A DNA stretch of 64,000 bases from Psychroserpens burtonensis DSM 12212 (GTDB lineage: Bacteria > Bacteroidota > Bacteroidia > Flavobacteriales > Flavobacteriaceae). This document shows positions 53,985-62,568 of this stretch, one piece after another. A program made the position numbers and the translations under genes. How positions within the stretch are numbered: position 1 is the stretch's first letter; the number at the start of each line of letters is the position of its first letter. Under the pieces are notes generated by a model. It ran no database searches and was not told the DNA's origin. It saw nothing but the letters and a program-made list of their open reading frames with translations. The stretch is from assembly GCF_000425305.1 (NCBI RefSeq), contig NZ_AUDE01000023.1, positions 26,121-90,120 of the forward strand. Direction: 5' to 3'.

Positions 53985-54503
53985 TTATTCCTTCTTAGCT
54001 GTTAACTCGTAACCCATTGCTTCACTAATAGCTAATTTATCATAGTAGATGGCTGATCTAGCAATTTTGCCATTATCAATCATTGCTGTATATTGATAAG
54101 GTAGATTGATAGTGACATCATTTACAGTATAAGTGTACGTGCCCCAAACAGATACCCAATCGCCGGTTAAGTCTCCTTCTAGTACCCTAAATGTTTGACT
54201 CACATAACTATTTTTTTGATTTGTTCTTGCCAGGTGAGATTCCTTCCAGTTTGCAAGATGCTCTAACTTTGTTTCGGTTTCTTGGTAGCCAGGGCCAGCA
54301 CCTGTATAATTATCTGCAAGTAAGCTTGCAGCCTCTGTCATTTTGTTGCTCATTAAGGCATCCAAATAATCAGCTACTACTTTTAGGTCATCCTCTGAAG
54401 TAGGGTTTTCTGTAACGGTTTCTTTGTAACTCTGGTCTTGGGCGAAGGTGATTTGCCCAATAATTAAAAGTAATACAAAGGCACTTGTTTTTAATGTTTT
54501 CAT
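53985..54503 (-). CDS. Secreted SnoaL/NTF2-like protein
   Basis: 172 aa from the ATG at 54503; upstream ATGs at 54551 and 54533 would precede the signal peptide (MKTLKTSAFVLLLIIGQITF AQ) with polar sequence. The mature domain has VVADYLDALMSNKMTEAASL, LADNYTGAGPGYQET and VSVWGTYTYTVNDVTINLPY, a cone-shaped NTF2-like fold. It is divergent from the sensor kinase and directly downstream of operator site 3, so is probably a target of the two-component system. Confidence 0.82.
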   Translation of the reverse strand: MKTLKTSAFVLLLIIGQITFAQDQSYKETVTENPTSEDDLKVVADYLDALMSNKMTEAASLLADNYTGAGPGYQETETKLEHLANWKESHLARTNQKNSYVSQTFRVLEGDLTGDWVSVWGTYTYTVNDVTINLPYQYTAMIDNGKIARSAIYYDKLAISEAMGYELTAKKE

Positions 54504-54555
54504 AATGGTTTGTTTTAAAATTAATAGCTTCATAATGTTATGTATTAACATGCTA

Positions 54556-54603
54556 CTAAATTAAAGTACATTTAGCACTTTATCAATCACATCTTCATGT
54601 GAT
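54556..54603 (-). promoter_or_regulatory. Palindromic operator joined to a promoter (site 3), between SnoaL gene and sensor kinase
   Basis: ATCACAT-CTTC-ATGTGAT (54586-54603) is a perfect 7-bp inverted repeat. On the minus strand TTG (54584-54586), 20 bases, and TAATTTAG (54556-54563) follow, giving the same geometry as sites 1 and 2. It lies 83 bases upstream of the SnoaL-like ATG. Confidence 0.72.
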
Positions 54604-54604
54604 A

Positions 54605-54630
54605 TTGACTGATAACTTTTTGTATATTTG
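54605..54630 (+). promoter_or_regulatory. Candidate promoter of the sensor kinase
   Basis: TATATTTG at 54623-54630 is a perfect -7 box about 30 bases before the kinase start. A TTG lies at 54605-54607 next to the site 3 palindrome, but the 15-base spacing is shorter than usual, so the operator may serve both directions unequally. Confidence 0.5.
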
Positions 54631-54659
54631 AGACTTAGCTATTAATCGCATCTGTTATT

Positions 54660-57600
54660 TTGAAATTATTTAAAACGCTGTCTGCTTCTCCTTTGCAAAT
54701 TGGTCTACTTTTAGTATGCTACAATGTCTATGCTCAAAATCCGTCACAAGTTGATGTGTTAACGACAGATCAAGGACTTTTGTTCAGAGATGTTCGGGCA
54801 ATTGCTCAAGATAGTTCGGGGCACATGTGGTTTGGAACGTCGCAAGGTCTTAATCGCTATGATGGCTACCAATTTAAAACTTACAATAGCGATAAGAAAA
54901 ACCCCAATTTTATTGAAGAGGAACATTTTACAGCTGAAATGGTCATAAATGGCGCAGAAGATGCGCTTTGGTTTATGGCAAATGACCGCCTGTTCAATCT
55001 GCATCTATCTACAGATTTAACAAAGGAATACAATGAAGCCCAAAATATAAAAGGCAAGGTATTGCGACTTCTCAAAACGGCAGACAATGGCATTTGGATT
55101 ATTACAGATGATTTTTGGAAAAACCAAAGTCAAGATTCCAAACAATATCTTCAAAAATTTGAGGATGGAAACTTTAAAGTCATGGCATCCATTCCTAGAA
55201 CTAATCGAGGGTTTAGTCGTTTGCTCCAAGATGCTGAGGGTTTTTTGTGGTGGAGTACGCCTAATGGTAACTTAAAGTTCAACACTGAAGGTAAATTGGA
55301 GGCATCCTACGATTTAGGTAACTATGAGTGGTTCGGTTCAGAGATGCATTTTGTGACGTCTTTTTTTGACCATAAGAATACGCACTATTATTTTCCACAT
55401 TTAGGTGGTATTAAAGTTTTTGATGAACAAAGTCAAATTTCAAAACAAGTTTTGGATGTTGATAATGAGTTTGCCTATGCTATTGAAGATAAGCAAAACC
55501 ACGTTTGGTTTGCTGGCCATCAAACCTTATATAGGATGAGTCCTAAAGGCGATTTTACAGATTATACCGAAATTCTTAAAGCAAGATTTGATTTTACCCA
55601 AATCAATCGGCTCTTTATTGATGCAAATAACTTGCTATGGGTTGCGACTGATAACGGTCTATTCAAAATTAGAACAGGGGAGCAAATGTTCAATAATCTT
55701 CTTAATTCTAATAAAAATGGCTGGGGTAATACTATGCGAGGTATTTTTGAAGATAGTCAAGGCTTTATTTACGCACTCTGTGAAAGTGAAGGCCAATTGC
55801 TATACCAAAATTTAAACGGGAAATTAGATACTCTAAAATTGTTTACAGCAGATAATAGTAAGATTGAGCTTAATTATGCTGCAAGTTTTTTCGTGACTAA
55901 TAAAGATAAAAACGTTGTCTTTACTGTAGGAAAGACTATGTATAAAATCAATTTGGAAACTGGTGAAACAAAATGTTATAACCAGTTTATTCCAAAGTTA
56001 AAAGTATATGGGCCTAACCCAATGATTAGACTCAGTGACGGACGTTTACTTTTTGGTTACACTCTAGCCAGGTTAACGATGTTCAATCCCGAAACAGAAG
56101 AGAGCGAATTGGTTTTCAAAGACCCCTCTATTTTTTCTGAAATTTCAGATTTAACCTATTTCTTTCAGGATGATGAAAATAACACAGTATGGGTAGGCAC
56201 TCAAAACGATGGATTACTAAAAATTAATATCAACGGTACCATTGAGCAACGCTATTCCATAAATACAAAACCTAATATTTCAAAAAATCGAATTTTAGTT
56301 CTTGAGGGAGATACAGATGGTAGTTTATGGATTGGTACTTATGGTGGCGGATTAAATCATCTTTCAGCAGATGGTCAAACAAATATAGTTTATACCAGAG
56401 CAGAAGGTCTGGCAGATAATAACGTTGTTGGAATTATGCGCGATGAACTGAGTAATCTATGGATTAGCACTTATAATGGTATTTCCAACATGGATAAGCA
56501 AAGCGGGCATTTTCAAAATTTTTATGCTGAAGATGGACTCTCCCATAACGAGTTTAATTATTCTTCCTCGTTTAAGGATAGCAAAAATAATTATTATTTC
56601 GGAGGAATGAATGGTCTGAATAGTTTTAAACCGGAACAGATATTTAAAACGTCTGAACAGTCTCACCTGCGCTTTACAGGAATATCAAGATACAATAGCA
56701 AGCTTAAAAGCCGTTTTAATAGTGACTATAGTTATTTGGAAAACAAGAAATTGGAAATTTCGCCTTACGACCAATACTTTGAAATTAACTGGACAATGCC
56801 AAGCTATTTTCAGAATAACAAAAACACCTATAGTACAAAATTAGAAGGCTTTGAAGACCAGTGGTTTTATCAAGGTAATTCGGCATCTATACGGTATAAT
56901 CAATTGCCAGCAGGCGATTATGTGTTGAAAGTAAAAGGTAAAGATTCTAGAGGTAACGAAGCCACATCAATTTTGTCTATTCCCATTACAGTGCGACAAA
57001 TATTTTATAAAAAATGGTGGTTTATAGTGCTTGTTTTACTCTTAATTATAGGTATTATGTATTCGATTTTTCGATATAGATTTCAACAAGCATTGGCTAT
57101 GGAGCGCTTACGTACTAAAATTTCAAGCGATTTGCATGATGATGTGGGCTCCTTATTATCTGGTCTCGCTATGCAAACTGAACTCATGGAAATTAATGCG
57201 AGTGAAGCCGATAAATTTAAACTTCAAAAAATTGCAGGAATAAGCAGAAATGCTATTTCACAAATGCGAGATTTAGTTTGGAGTATTGATAGCAGACGGG
57301 AAACTATTGAAGATTTAATTGAACGTATGCACGAGTTGGCTGAAGAGTTGTTATTACCAAAGAATATTTCGTTTCAAATAGATAATTCAACCATTAAAAA
57401 TCCTAATAAAAAGTTACCAGCTCAAACCAAACAAAATATTTTTTTAATCTATAAAGAATCCATTACCAATGTTTTGCGTCATTCAGACGCTACAAACGTC
57501 ACTATTGTAATTTCCAATCAGGCAACAGGTTGTCAATTGTTTATTCAAGATAATGGTAGCAAAAAAGAGTGCTATAAATCTACAGGTTTGGGATTGTCTA

Positions 57601-57695
57601 ATATGGAAATGCGTGCAAAACACATTAAAGGAAGTTTGAGCTTTCAAAAGGAGAACGGATTTGGAGTTCTATTAAATTTACCATTTCAACTCTAA
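54660..57695 (+). CDS. Propeller-type sensor histidine kinase (HisKA_3)
   Basis: 1011 aa starting at TTG (54660); a stop lies 8 codons upstream, no ATG occurs before residue 50, and LFKTLSASPLQIGLLLVCYN followed by VYAQ is a fitting signal peptide. Domains: two-component propeller repeats (about 30-690; DSSGHMWFGTSQGLNRYDG, NLLWVATDNGLFKI, GSLWIGTYGGGLNHL), Y_Y_Y domain (about 700-780), one membrane helix (about 785-805), HisKA_3 with phospho-acceptor His826 in SSDLHDDVGS, and HATPase_c (YKESITNVLRH, QDNG, GLGLSNM). No fused receiver or AraC domain, so it is not the full HTCS type. The partner is the LuxR-type regulator 70 bases downstream. Confidence 0.93.
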   Translation: MKLFKTLSASPLQIGLLLVCYNVYAQNPSQVDVLTTDQGLLFRDVRAIAQDSSGHMWFGTSQGLNRYDGYQFKTYNSDKKNPNFIEEEHFTAEMVINGAEDALWFMANDRLFNLHLSTDLTKEYNEAQNIKGKVLRLLKTADNGIWIITDDFWKNQSQDSKQYLQKFEDGNFKVMASIPRTNRGFSRLLQDAEGFLWWSTPNGNLKFNTEGKLEASYDLGNYEWFGSEMHFVTSFFDHKNTHYYFPHLGGIKVFDEQSQISKQVLDVDNEFAYAIEDKQNHVWFAGHQTLYRMSPKGDFTDYTEILKARFDFTQINRLFIDANNLLWVATDNGLFKIRTGEQMFNNLLNSNKNGWGNTMRGIFEDSQGFIYALCESEGQLLYQNLNGKLDTLKLFTADNSKIELNYAASFFVTNKDKNVVFTVGKTMYKINLETGETKCYNQFIPKLKVYGPNPMIRLSDGRLLFGYTLARLTMFNPETEESELVFKDPSIFSEISDLTYFFQDDENNTVWVGTQNDGLLKININGTIEQRYSINTKPNISKNRILVLEGDTDGSLWIGTYGGGLNHLSADGQTNIVYTRAEGLADNNVVGIMRDELSNLWISTYNGISNMDKQSGHFQNFYAEDGLSHNEFNYSSSFKDSKNNYYFGGMNGLNSFKPEQIFKTSEQSHLRFTGISRYNSKLKSRFNSDYSYLENKKLEISPYDQYFEINWTMPSYFQNNKNTYSTKLEGFEDQWFYQGNSASIRYNQLPAGDYVLKVKGKDSRGNEATSILSIPITVRQIFYKKWWFIVLVLLLIIGIMYSIFRYRFQQALAMERLRTKISSDLHDDVGSLLSGLAMQTELMEINASEADKFKLQKIAGISRNAISQMRDLVWSIDSRRETIEDLIERMHELAEELLLPKNISFQIDNSTIKNPNKKLPAQTKQNIFLIYKESITNVLRHSDATNVTIVISNQATGCQLFIQDNGSKKECYKSTGLGLSNMEMRAKHIKGSLSFQKENGFGVLLNLPFQL

Positions 57696-57696
57696 T

Positions 57697-57743
57697 ATCA
57701 CATTTTAATGTGATTGTGTAACTATTTTAATGTCATAACTTTG
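57697..57743 (+). promoter_or_regulatory. Palindromic operator joined to a promoter (site 4), before the response regulator
   Basis: ATCACAT-TTTA-ATGTGAT (57697-57714) is a perfect 7-bp repeat whose last T begins TTG (57714-57716); 19 bases later TAACTTTG (57736-57743) is a perfect -7 box. It lies between the kinase stop and the regulator ATG, suggesting autoregulation of the regulator independently of the kinase. Confidence 0.75.
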
Positions 57744-57765
57744 CCAGTAGAAGATTATTTTAAAC

Positions 57766-58398
57766 ATGACTACTATTTCTTTAGCAATTATTGAAGATGA
57801 TGTGTTGATTCAAGAAAGCCTGAACGACTTTTTTGGAGCACAGCCTCATGTAGAATGTTTACAGATTTCAGCTTCCGTTGAAACGTTTCTTACAGATTTA
57901 AAAAGATTAGAAACGTTACCAAGTATTCTACTGCTTGATATTAATTTGTTGGGAATGTCTGGGATTAAAGGTATTCCGCTCATATTAAATGAGCTGCCAA
58001 AAGTAGACATTATTATGCTCACCACATTTGAAGATAATGATAGTATTTATAAAGCATTATGCGCAGGTGCTTGTTCTTATTTATCAAAAACAACACCACT
58101 AAAAAAAATTCTGGAAACTGTAGAAATCGTTCATAATGGAGGTTCCTATATGTCACCTTCTATAGCCCGAAAATTAGTCAATCAATTTGCACCAAAACAG
58201 AATCACAGCGATTTACTTACACCAAGGCAAAAGGATATAGTTGCAGGTATTGTAGACGGTAAAAGTTATAAAATGATAGCTGATGATTTGTTTGTATCGC
58301 TAGATACCGTTCGCAGTCATATTAAAAATATTTACAAGGCCTTAGAAATTAACTGCAAGGCAGAGTTGATTAAGAAATCTTATGATAACGAGCTTTAA
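57766..58398 (+). CDS. NarL/FixJ-family response regulator
   Basis: 210 aa. Receiver domain with IIEDD acidic pair, phospho-acceptor Asp58 (LLLDINLLGMSG), Thr in MLTTFED and Lys in YLSKTT; LuxR-type HTH at about 147-205 (LTPRQKDIVAGIVDGKSYKM, FVSLDTVRSHIKNIYKAL). LuxR-type regulators of this class bind palindromes as dimers, and its own promoter carries one, shared with three other promoters here. Expected to be phosphorylated by the kinase upstream. Confidence 0.94.
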   Translation: MTTISLAIIEDDVLIQESLNDFFGAQPHVECLQISASVETFLTDLKRLETLPSILLLDINLLGMSGIKGIPLILNELPKVDIIMLTTFEDNDSIYKALCAGACSYLSKTTPLKKILETVEIVHNGGSYMSPSIARKLVNQFAPKQNHSDLLTPRQKDIVAGIVDGKSYKMIADDLFVSLDTVRSHIKNIYKALEINCKAELIKKSYDNEL

Positions 58399-58446
58399 TT
58401 AGATGTTCTAAATACCAAAACTTTTATTTTTATCGTTATTCAAGGT

Positions 58447-59310
58447 ATGAAGAAAGTTTTACTCAACATTCTAATTTTAAGCTCACTGGTCGTTTTAGCA
58501 TTTCAGTTTAAACCTGTAAAACAAGTTGTAAATGCAGTCAATACAAGTGAAAGAACAAGTCTTGTTGATAAAGATAGCTTAACGATACAGTCTAGAGTAA
58601 ATGTCCCCGAGGGTTACAAACGAGTTGTTTATGCCAAAGGGAGTTATGAGGAGTATCTTCGGAATTATAAGCTAAAACCCTTCAGTAGTAAAATAATAAA
58701 TTATGATTCTTCGGAATACTTTTGGCAAGGTGGACACATAGGTATTTTAGAAGTTCCTGTACCTAAAAACGGATTACAACAATGTGCAGATGCATTGATC
58801 AGAATTAGAAGCGAATACCTTTGGGTAAATAATAGAAAAGATGAAATAGGCTTTAATTTCACGTCTGGTCATTACTGCTCTTGGAAAAAATATAAAGAAG
58901 GTTATCGTCCAAAAATTAGTGGTAATAAAGTATCATTTCATAAGACAGCTAGGGCAAGTCCTTCCGAAGAAAACTTTTATAAATACCTCAATTTAATTTA
59001 TATGTATTCTGGAACATTATCATTATATAATGAATTAAAATCTATGGACTCCAAAGATTTAAAAATTGGAGATATGCTTATTAAAGGTGGTTCTCCTGGC
59101 CATATTGTAATGATTGGAGATGAAGTTGTCAATGAAAATGGTGATAGGCTTTATGTGTTGTTTCAAGGTAATACGCCAGCTCAAAGTGTTCATTTGGTTA
59201 AAAATATTGAAGATTCTTTAATCTCTCCATGGTATGAACTCAAAAATAATGCCATTATTCCTGTGTCCAATTACACATTTAGTGATGCAGAATTTGTAAG
59301 ATTTAAATAG
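58447..59310 (+). CDS. DUF4846 domain protein
   Basis: 287 aa with an N-terminal hydrophobic anchor (VLLNILILSSLVVLAFQF). Seen: VNVPEGYKRVVYAKGSYEEY, QCADALIRIRSEYLW, FTSGHYCSWKKYKEGYRP and LKIGDMLIKGGSPGHIVMIG. The GSPGHIVMI with an upstream GHYCSW recalls papain-like His and Cys positions but catalytic activity is not established for this family. Probably periplasmic. It is 48 bases after the response regulator on the same strand; co-transcription is possible. Confidence 0.8.
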   Translation: MKKVLLNILILSSLVVLAFQFKPVKQVVNAVNTSERTSLVDKDSLTIQSRVNVPEGYKRVVYAKGSYEEYLRNYKLKPFSSKIINYDSSEYFWQGGHIGILEVPVPKNGLQQCADALIRIRSEYLWVNNRKDEIGFNFTSGHYCSWKKYKEGYRPKISGNKVSFHKTARASPSEENFYKYLNLIYMYSGTLSLYNELKSMDSKDLKIGDMLIKGGSPGHIVMIGDEVVNENGDRLYVLFQGNTPAQSVHLVKNIEDSLISPWYELKNNAIIPVSNYTFSDAEFVRFK

Positions 59311-59330
59311 CAAGTTTGTATCTTTACCAG

Positions 59331-59708
59331 ATGAGCAAAGTATTAACATTACAAGAACTTCATAACTTGGCGATGAACCATGTTGGAAAGGATTTAGAAA
59401 ATCGTGGTTTTGAGTTTGTAGCTATAAATAGTAAGTTAAAAAAGCATCCTCAATTTGTATGTATAGACAAAAATAGCGAGTATTTTTTTGTGATTGTTAG
59501 AGCTGTTTTGTTACCCGACAACCCTAATAATTACGATGTGGTTTGGATGGAAACCTTCAAAAAACACGCTTTTGACAAGGATGCTAAAGTATTATATGCT
59601 GGAGTGGGATTAGGTAACCCAAATGGAGAGGGTTTACCAGTGTATTTAAATGAAGAATACCTTATTGAGTATAACGGTATTCAATTTTTAGAAATACCTT
59701 TAAATTAG
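59331..59708 (+). CDS. Conserved hypothetical protein, 125 aa
   Basis: ATG at 59331 (MSKVLTLQELHNLAMNHVGK); the frame could begin at a TTG 15 bases upstream but the ATG is preferred. Soluble alpha/beta composition: NRGFEFVAINSKLKKHPQFV, YFFVIVRAVLLPDN, VLYAGVGLGNPNGEGLPVYL. No motif recognised. It starts 20 bases after the DUF4846 gene and converges on the PorE-like gene. Confidence 0.65.
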   Translation: MSKVLTLQELHNLAMNHVGKDLENRGFEFVAINSKLKKHPQFVCIDKNSEYFFVIVRAVLLPDNPNNYDVVWMETFKKHAFDKDAKVLYAGVGLGNPNGEGLPVYLNEEYLIEYNGIQFLEIPLN

Positions 59709-59735
59709 TGTCTTTGATAGGAGTGGACGACTTTA

Positions 59736-61604
59736 TTATTTAAGGATAATAAACTCGCAACGCCTGTTAATAGAGTGCTCTACCTCAGAGCAATTGTCAT
59801 CGCAGTCTACCAAAGGTTGAGTTTCTCCAAAGCCCTTAGATTTTAAACGTACGTTATCAACGCCTCTTGAGGCGATATAATTTAATGTCGATTTAGCACG
59901 ATTGTTAGAAAGCACTAAGTTATAACTATCACTACTTCTAGAGTCTGTGTGAGCTCCTAGTTGTACTTCCATTCTAGGATATTTTTTTAGAAGATTAACT
60001 AGAATGTCGAGTGTTTTTGCTGCTTTTGGTTTGATAGCCCATTCATCTAAATCAAAGTAGATGTTTTCCAATTCTATATAAATGTAACCATCAGTTTTGG
60101 TGACTACAATATCTTCGGCATCGTCATAAGATTCAATTTCAAGTTCTATATCAAATTCAATTTTGCCTTCCTCATTGGTGTTGATGTCCTCAAGAGTAGG
60201 GATATAAAAACTTCTATATCCTTCAATTTTATACGCTTTGTTTGGTTCGGTTTCAAATTTATATTTAGCGTCATCTCCAACGATTATTTGCTTTACAATA
60301 TTTCCATCTTCATTAAATAAGGTGACCAAAGATCCTGGTAAAATTTCTTTTGAGTTTTTATCGCGTACTTCTCCTTCTAGGAAGTACGTTTTAACGTTTG
60401 GCTCTCTAGTAAACACGTATAAACGATCTTTTCCATCTCTATTAGATGAGAAAAATCCTTCTTGAATAGAATCTTGCAATACAAAACCAAAATCGTCCAT
60501 GCCAGAGTTTATAGTATGTCCCAGATTTAAAGCTTCTTCAAACTGTGCGTCTTTATAAGTTGAAAGATATAAATCTAAACCGCCTAAACCCTTGTGTCCA
60601 TTAGATGCAAAATAGAGTGTTTCTTCATTTGTAATAAAAGGAAATTGCTCTCTATGTTTAGTGTTTATTGTGCCTCCTAAATTAATTGGATTACTATAAT
60701 TTTCACCTGTGATATCTACATAATAAATATCAAAAGATCCTGAAGTGCTTGGCATATCACTTGAGAAATATAATTTAGTGTTGTCTTTATTTAATGTAGG
60801 ATGTTGAGTAGAGTAAAAGTCACTTGAAAAAGGCATTACAGTTATTTTTGTCCATGCGCTATCAATCAATTTGGCACGATATATTTTAACTACAGCAATC
60901 TTTTCGTCACCAATTTTGACACGTTTTTTATTAGTTCTAGAAAAGTACATTGTTTTTCCGTCGCTACTAAATGTCGCATTACTTTCGTGAGTTTTGCTGT
61001 TTATTTCTTCGGAAAAAGGCTCTACGTTTTCAAGGTTTTTATCTTCAGAAACCGAAGCTTTATACAAATCTAAATAGGGGTTTTCATTCCACGCATATTT
61101 AGGATTATCTGAATTTCGTAACGATGCAAACACGACTTTATCCTTAAAATAAGTAATCCCAAAATCACCAATATTAGAACCGCTTTTTATTTGGTTAACT
61201 TTATAGAGATAGGGCGTTAACGAGGTTAGTTCTTCTATTAATTGAGGAGTATTTTCGGGAAGGTTAGAGTAATCACTCATTATTCTATCTCCAGTGTCAT
61301 AATCTTCAATCCCTTTTAAAGCATTTGCGTATCTAAAATAAACCTCTAAATCTAGACTGTCCTTATAATTTTCAAATAATTTTTTATAAGCATCTTTTGC
61401 TTTTTTCATTTGAAAATTAAAATAATAAGAATCTCCAAGTTTCTCAAGTGATTCTTGAGTATCCTCTAACTGTTTGTATAGTTTTGCTGCTTCAACATAA
61501 GCTTTATTGTCAAATAGTTTATTAGCTCGTTTTAAACTTTTCTTTTGACCAAAGCTTAAACTGCAAACACATAAAAGATATATAAGAATATAATTTTTGT
61601 TCAT
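59736..61604 (-). CDS. PorE-like OmpA-family protein of T9SS/gliding (TPR, propeller, OmpA)
   Basis: 622 aa from the ATG at 61604, where MNKNYILIYLLCVCSLSFGQ is a signal peptide; the open frame upstream overlaps PorP/SprF and is not used. Domains: TPR-like helices (about 20-130), WD40-like PD40 propeller (about 150-410; ATFSSDGKTMYFSRTN, PTLNKDNTKLYFSSDM, EETLYFASNGHKGLGGLDLY), a carboxypeptidase-regulatory beta domain (about 415-500), and an OmpA C-terminal peptidoglycan-binding domain (VQLGAHTDSRSSDSYNLVLS, NRAKSTLNYI). This order is that of PorE, which tethers the T9SS complex to peptidoglycan. Ten bases downstream of PorP/SprF. Confidence 0.88.
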   Translation of the reverse strand: MNKNYILIYLLCVCSLSFGQKKSLKRANKLFDNKAYVEAAKLYKQLEDTQESLEKLGDSYYFNFQMKKAKDAYKKLFENYKDSLDLEVYFRYANALKGIEDYDTGDRIMSDYSNLPENTPQLIEELTSLTPYLYKVNQIKSGSNIGDFGITYFKDKVVFASLRNSDNPKYAWNENPYLDLYKASVSEDKNLENVEPFSEEINSKTHESNATFSSDGKTMYFSRTNKKRVKIGDEKIAVVKIYRAKLIDSAWTKITVMPFSSDFYSTQHPTLNKDNTKLYFSSDMPSTSGSFDIYYVDITGENYSNPINLGGTINTKHREQFPFITNEETLYFASNGHKGLGGLDLYLSTYKDAQFEEALNLGHTINSGMDDFGFVLQDSIQEGFFSSNRDGKDRLYVFTREPNVKTYFLEGEVRDKNSKEILPGSLVTLFNEDGNIVKQIIVGDDAKYKFETEPNKAYKIEGYRSFYIPTLEDINTNEEGKIEFDIELEIESYDDAEDIVVTKTDGYIYIELENIYFDLDEWAIKPKAAKTLDILVNLLKKYPRMEVQLGAHTDSRSSDSYNLVLSNNRAKSTLNYIASRGVDNVRLKSKGFGETQPLVDCDDNCSEVEHSINRRCEFIILK

Positions 61605-61614
61605 AATTAAGTGT

Positions 61615-62553
61615 TTAGAAAAATCGTGGTGATTTATCGTATCCGTTTCCTGGTTTTCCAATATCAAAGAGTAGAATGATTTCATGTGAACCAGTATTAA
61701 AGTTACCAAGATTAGAGAGGGTGTAATCATAAGCATAACCAATGCGCAACGAGTCAATAACCCTAAAGTTGACTAATCCACTTATAGAATCATCAAAACG
61801 ATAACCAACACCTATTTCAAAAACATCATTTATTAAGACATTAGTTGTTAAATCTAAAGATAGTGGCGAGCCAGAAACTGCTTTTGCCATCATGGCTGGT
61901 TTTAGTTTTATTTTTTCGTTTATATTGTACACATATCCTGCAGTAAAAAACAGATGCGTTTCTTCTTTTCTTGACGTTACAATTCCACTATCATTATCTA
62001 GATGTTCTGATTCTAATAGATTAGGAGCAGAAAAACCTAAATAAAATTGTTTTCCGAAGTAAAAAGCACCGACTCCTATATTAGGATAGGTTTTACTCAG
62101 GTTATTGGCAAATGCAGGATCAGGTAAATCATCAGAATAGACAAATCCATTAAAGTTAGTACTAAAAAATGTAGCACCAGCCTTTACTCCAAAAGAGAGT
62201 TTTGTGTTTTCACTGAGTGGAATAGCGTAAGCAAAATCAGCAAATAAATTTGTTTCTTTAACGACGTCTCCAATTTGATCGTGAACTGCAGAAATCCCAC
62301 CTTCCATTTTGTTACCCAATGAGGTGTGAGCGAAAAAGCTACTTGTAGTTGGTCCTCCAACAGATCCAACCCATTGTGCACGGTGTAAAAGTCCTAGATT
62401 TATGAGGTCTGGATCATCTGTAGCGTACCCAGGATTAATAACACTCATATTATACATATAGTGCGTATATTGAGCATCTTGTTGCGAATATCCAAGTACA
62501 CCTACAAAAAGTAGGATGATTTTTATGCTATATGTTATGAGTTTCTTAGTCAT
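61615..62553 (-). CDS. PorP/SprF family outer-membrane protein
   Basis: 312 aa. Signal peptide (KIILLFVGVLGYSQ), then the family hallmark QQDAQYTHYMYNMSVINPGY and LGLLHRAQWVGSVGGPTTSS. The rest is a beta-barrel pattern with repeated Gly-aromatic strands (YPNIGVGAFYFGKQFYLGFS, FEIGVGYRFDDSISGLVNFR). PorP/SprF proteins are encoded beside large T9SS adhesins with type B C-termini and are needed to export or anchor them; here the adhesin gene ends 15 bases upstream. Confidence 0.93.
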   Translation of the reverse strand: MTKKLITYSIKIILLFVGVLGYSQQDAQYTHYMYNMSVINPGYATDDPDLINLGLLHRAQWVGSVGGPTTSSFFAHTSLGNKMEGGISAVHDQIGDVVKETNLFADFAYAIPLSENTKLSFGVKAGATFFSTNFNGFVYSDDLPDPAFANNLSKTYPNIGVGAFYFGKQFYLGFSAPNLLESEHLDNDSGIVTSRKEETHLFFTAGYVYNINEKIKLKPAMMAKAVSGSPLSLDLTTNVLINDVFEIGVGYRFDDSISGLVNFRVIDSLRIGYAYDYTLSNLGNFNTGSHEIILLFDIGKPGNGYDKSPRFF

Positions 62554-62568
62554 AATATTTTCAAATTA

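Noticed and set aside
15582..54503. Idea that the 40-kb block is a prophage, ICE or transposon
   Set aside because: No integrase, transposase, conjugation or phage structural gene, no flanking direct repeats or tRNA seen.
59736..61757. Longer start of the OmpA-family gene at 61757
   Set aside because: The extra 51 residues overlap the PorP/SprF gene in another frame and precede a clear signal peptide starting at 61604.
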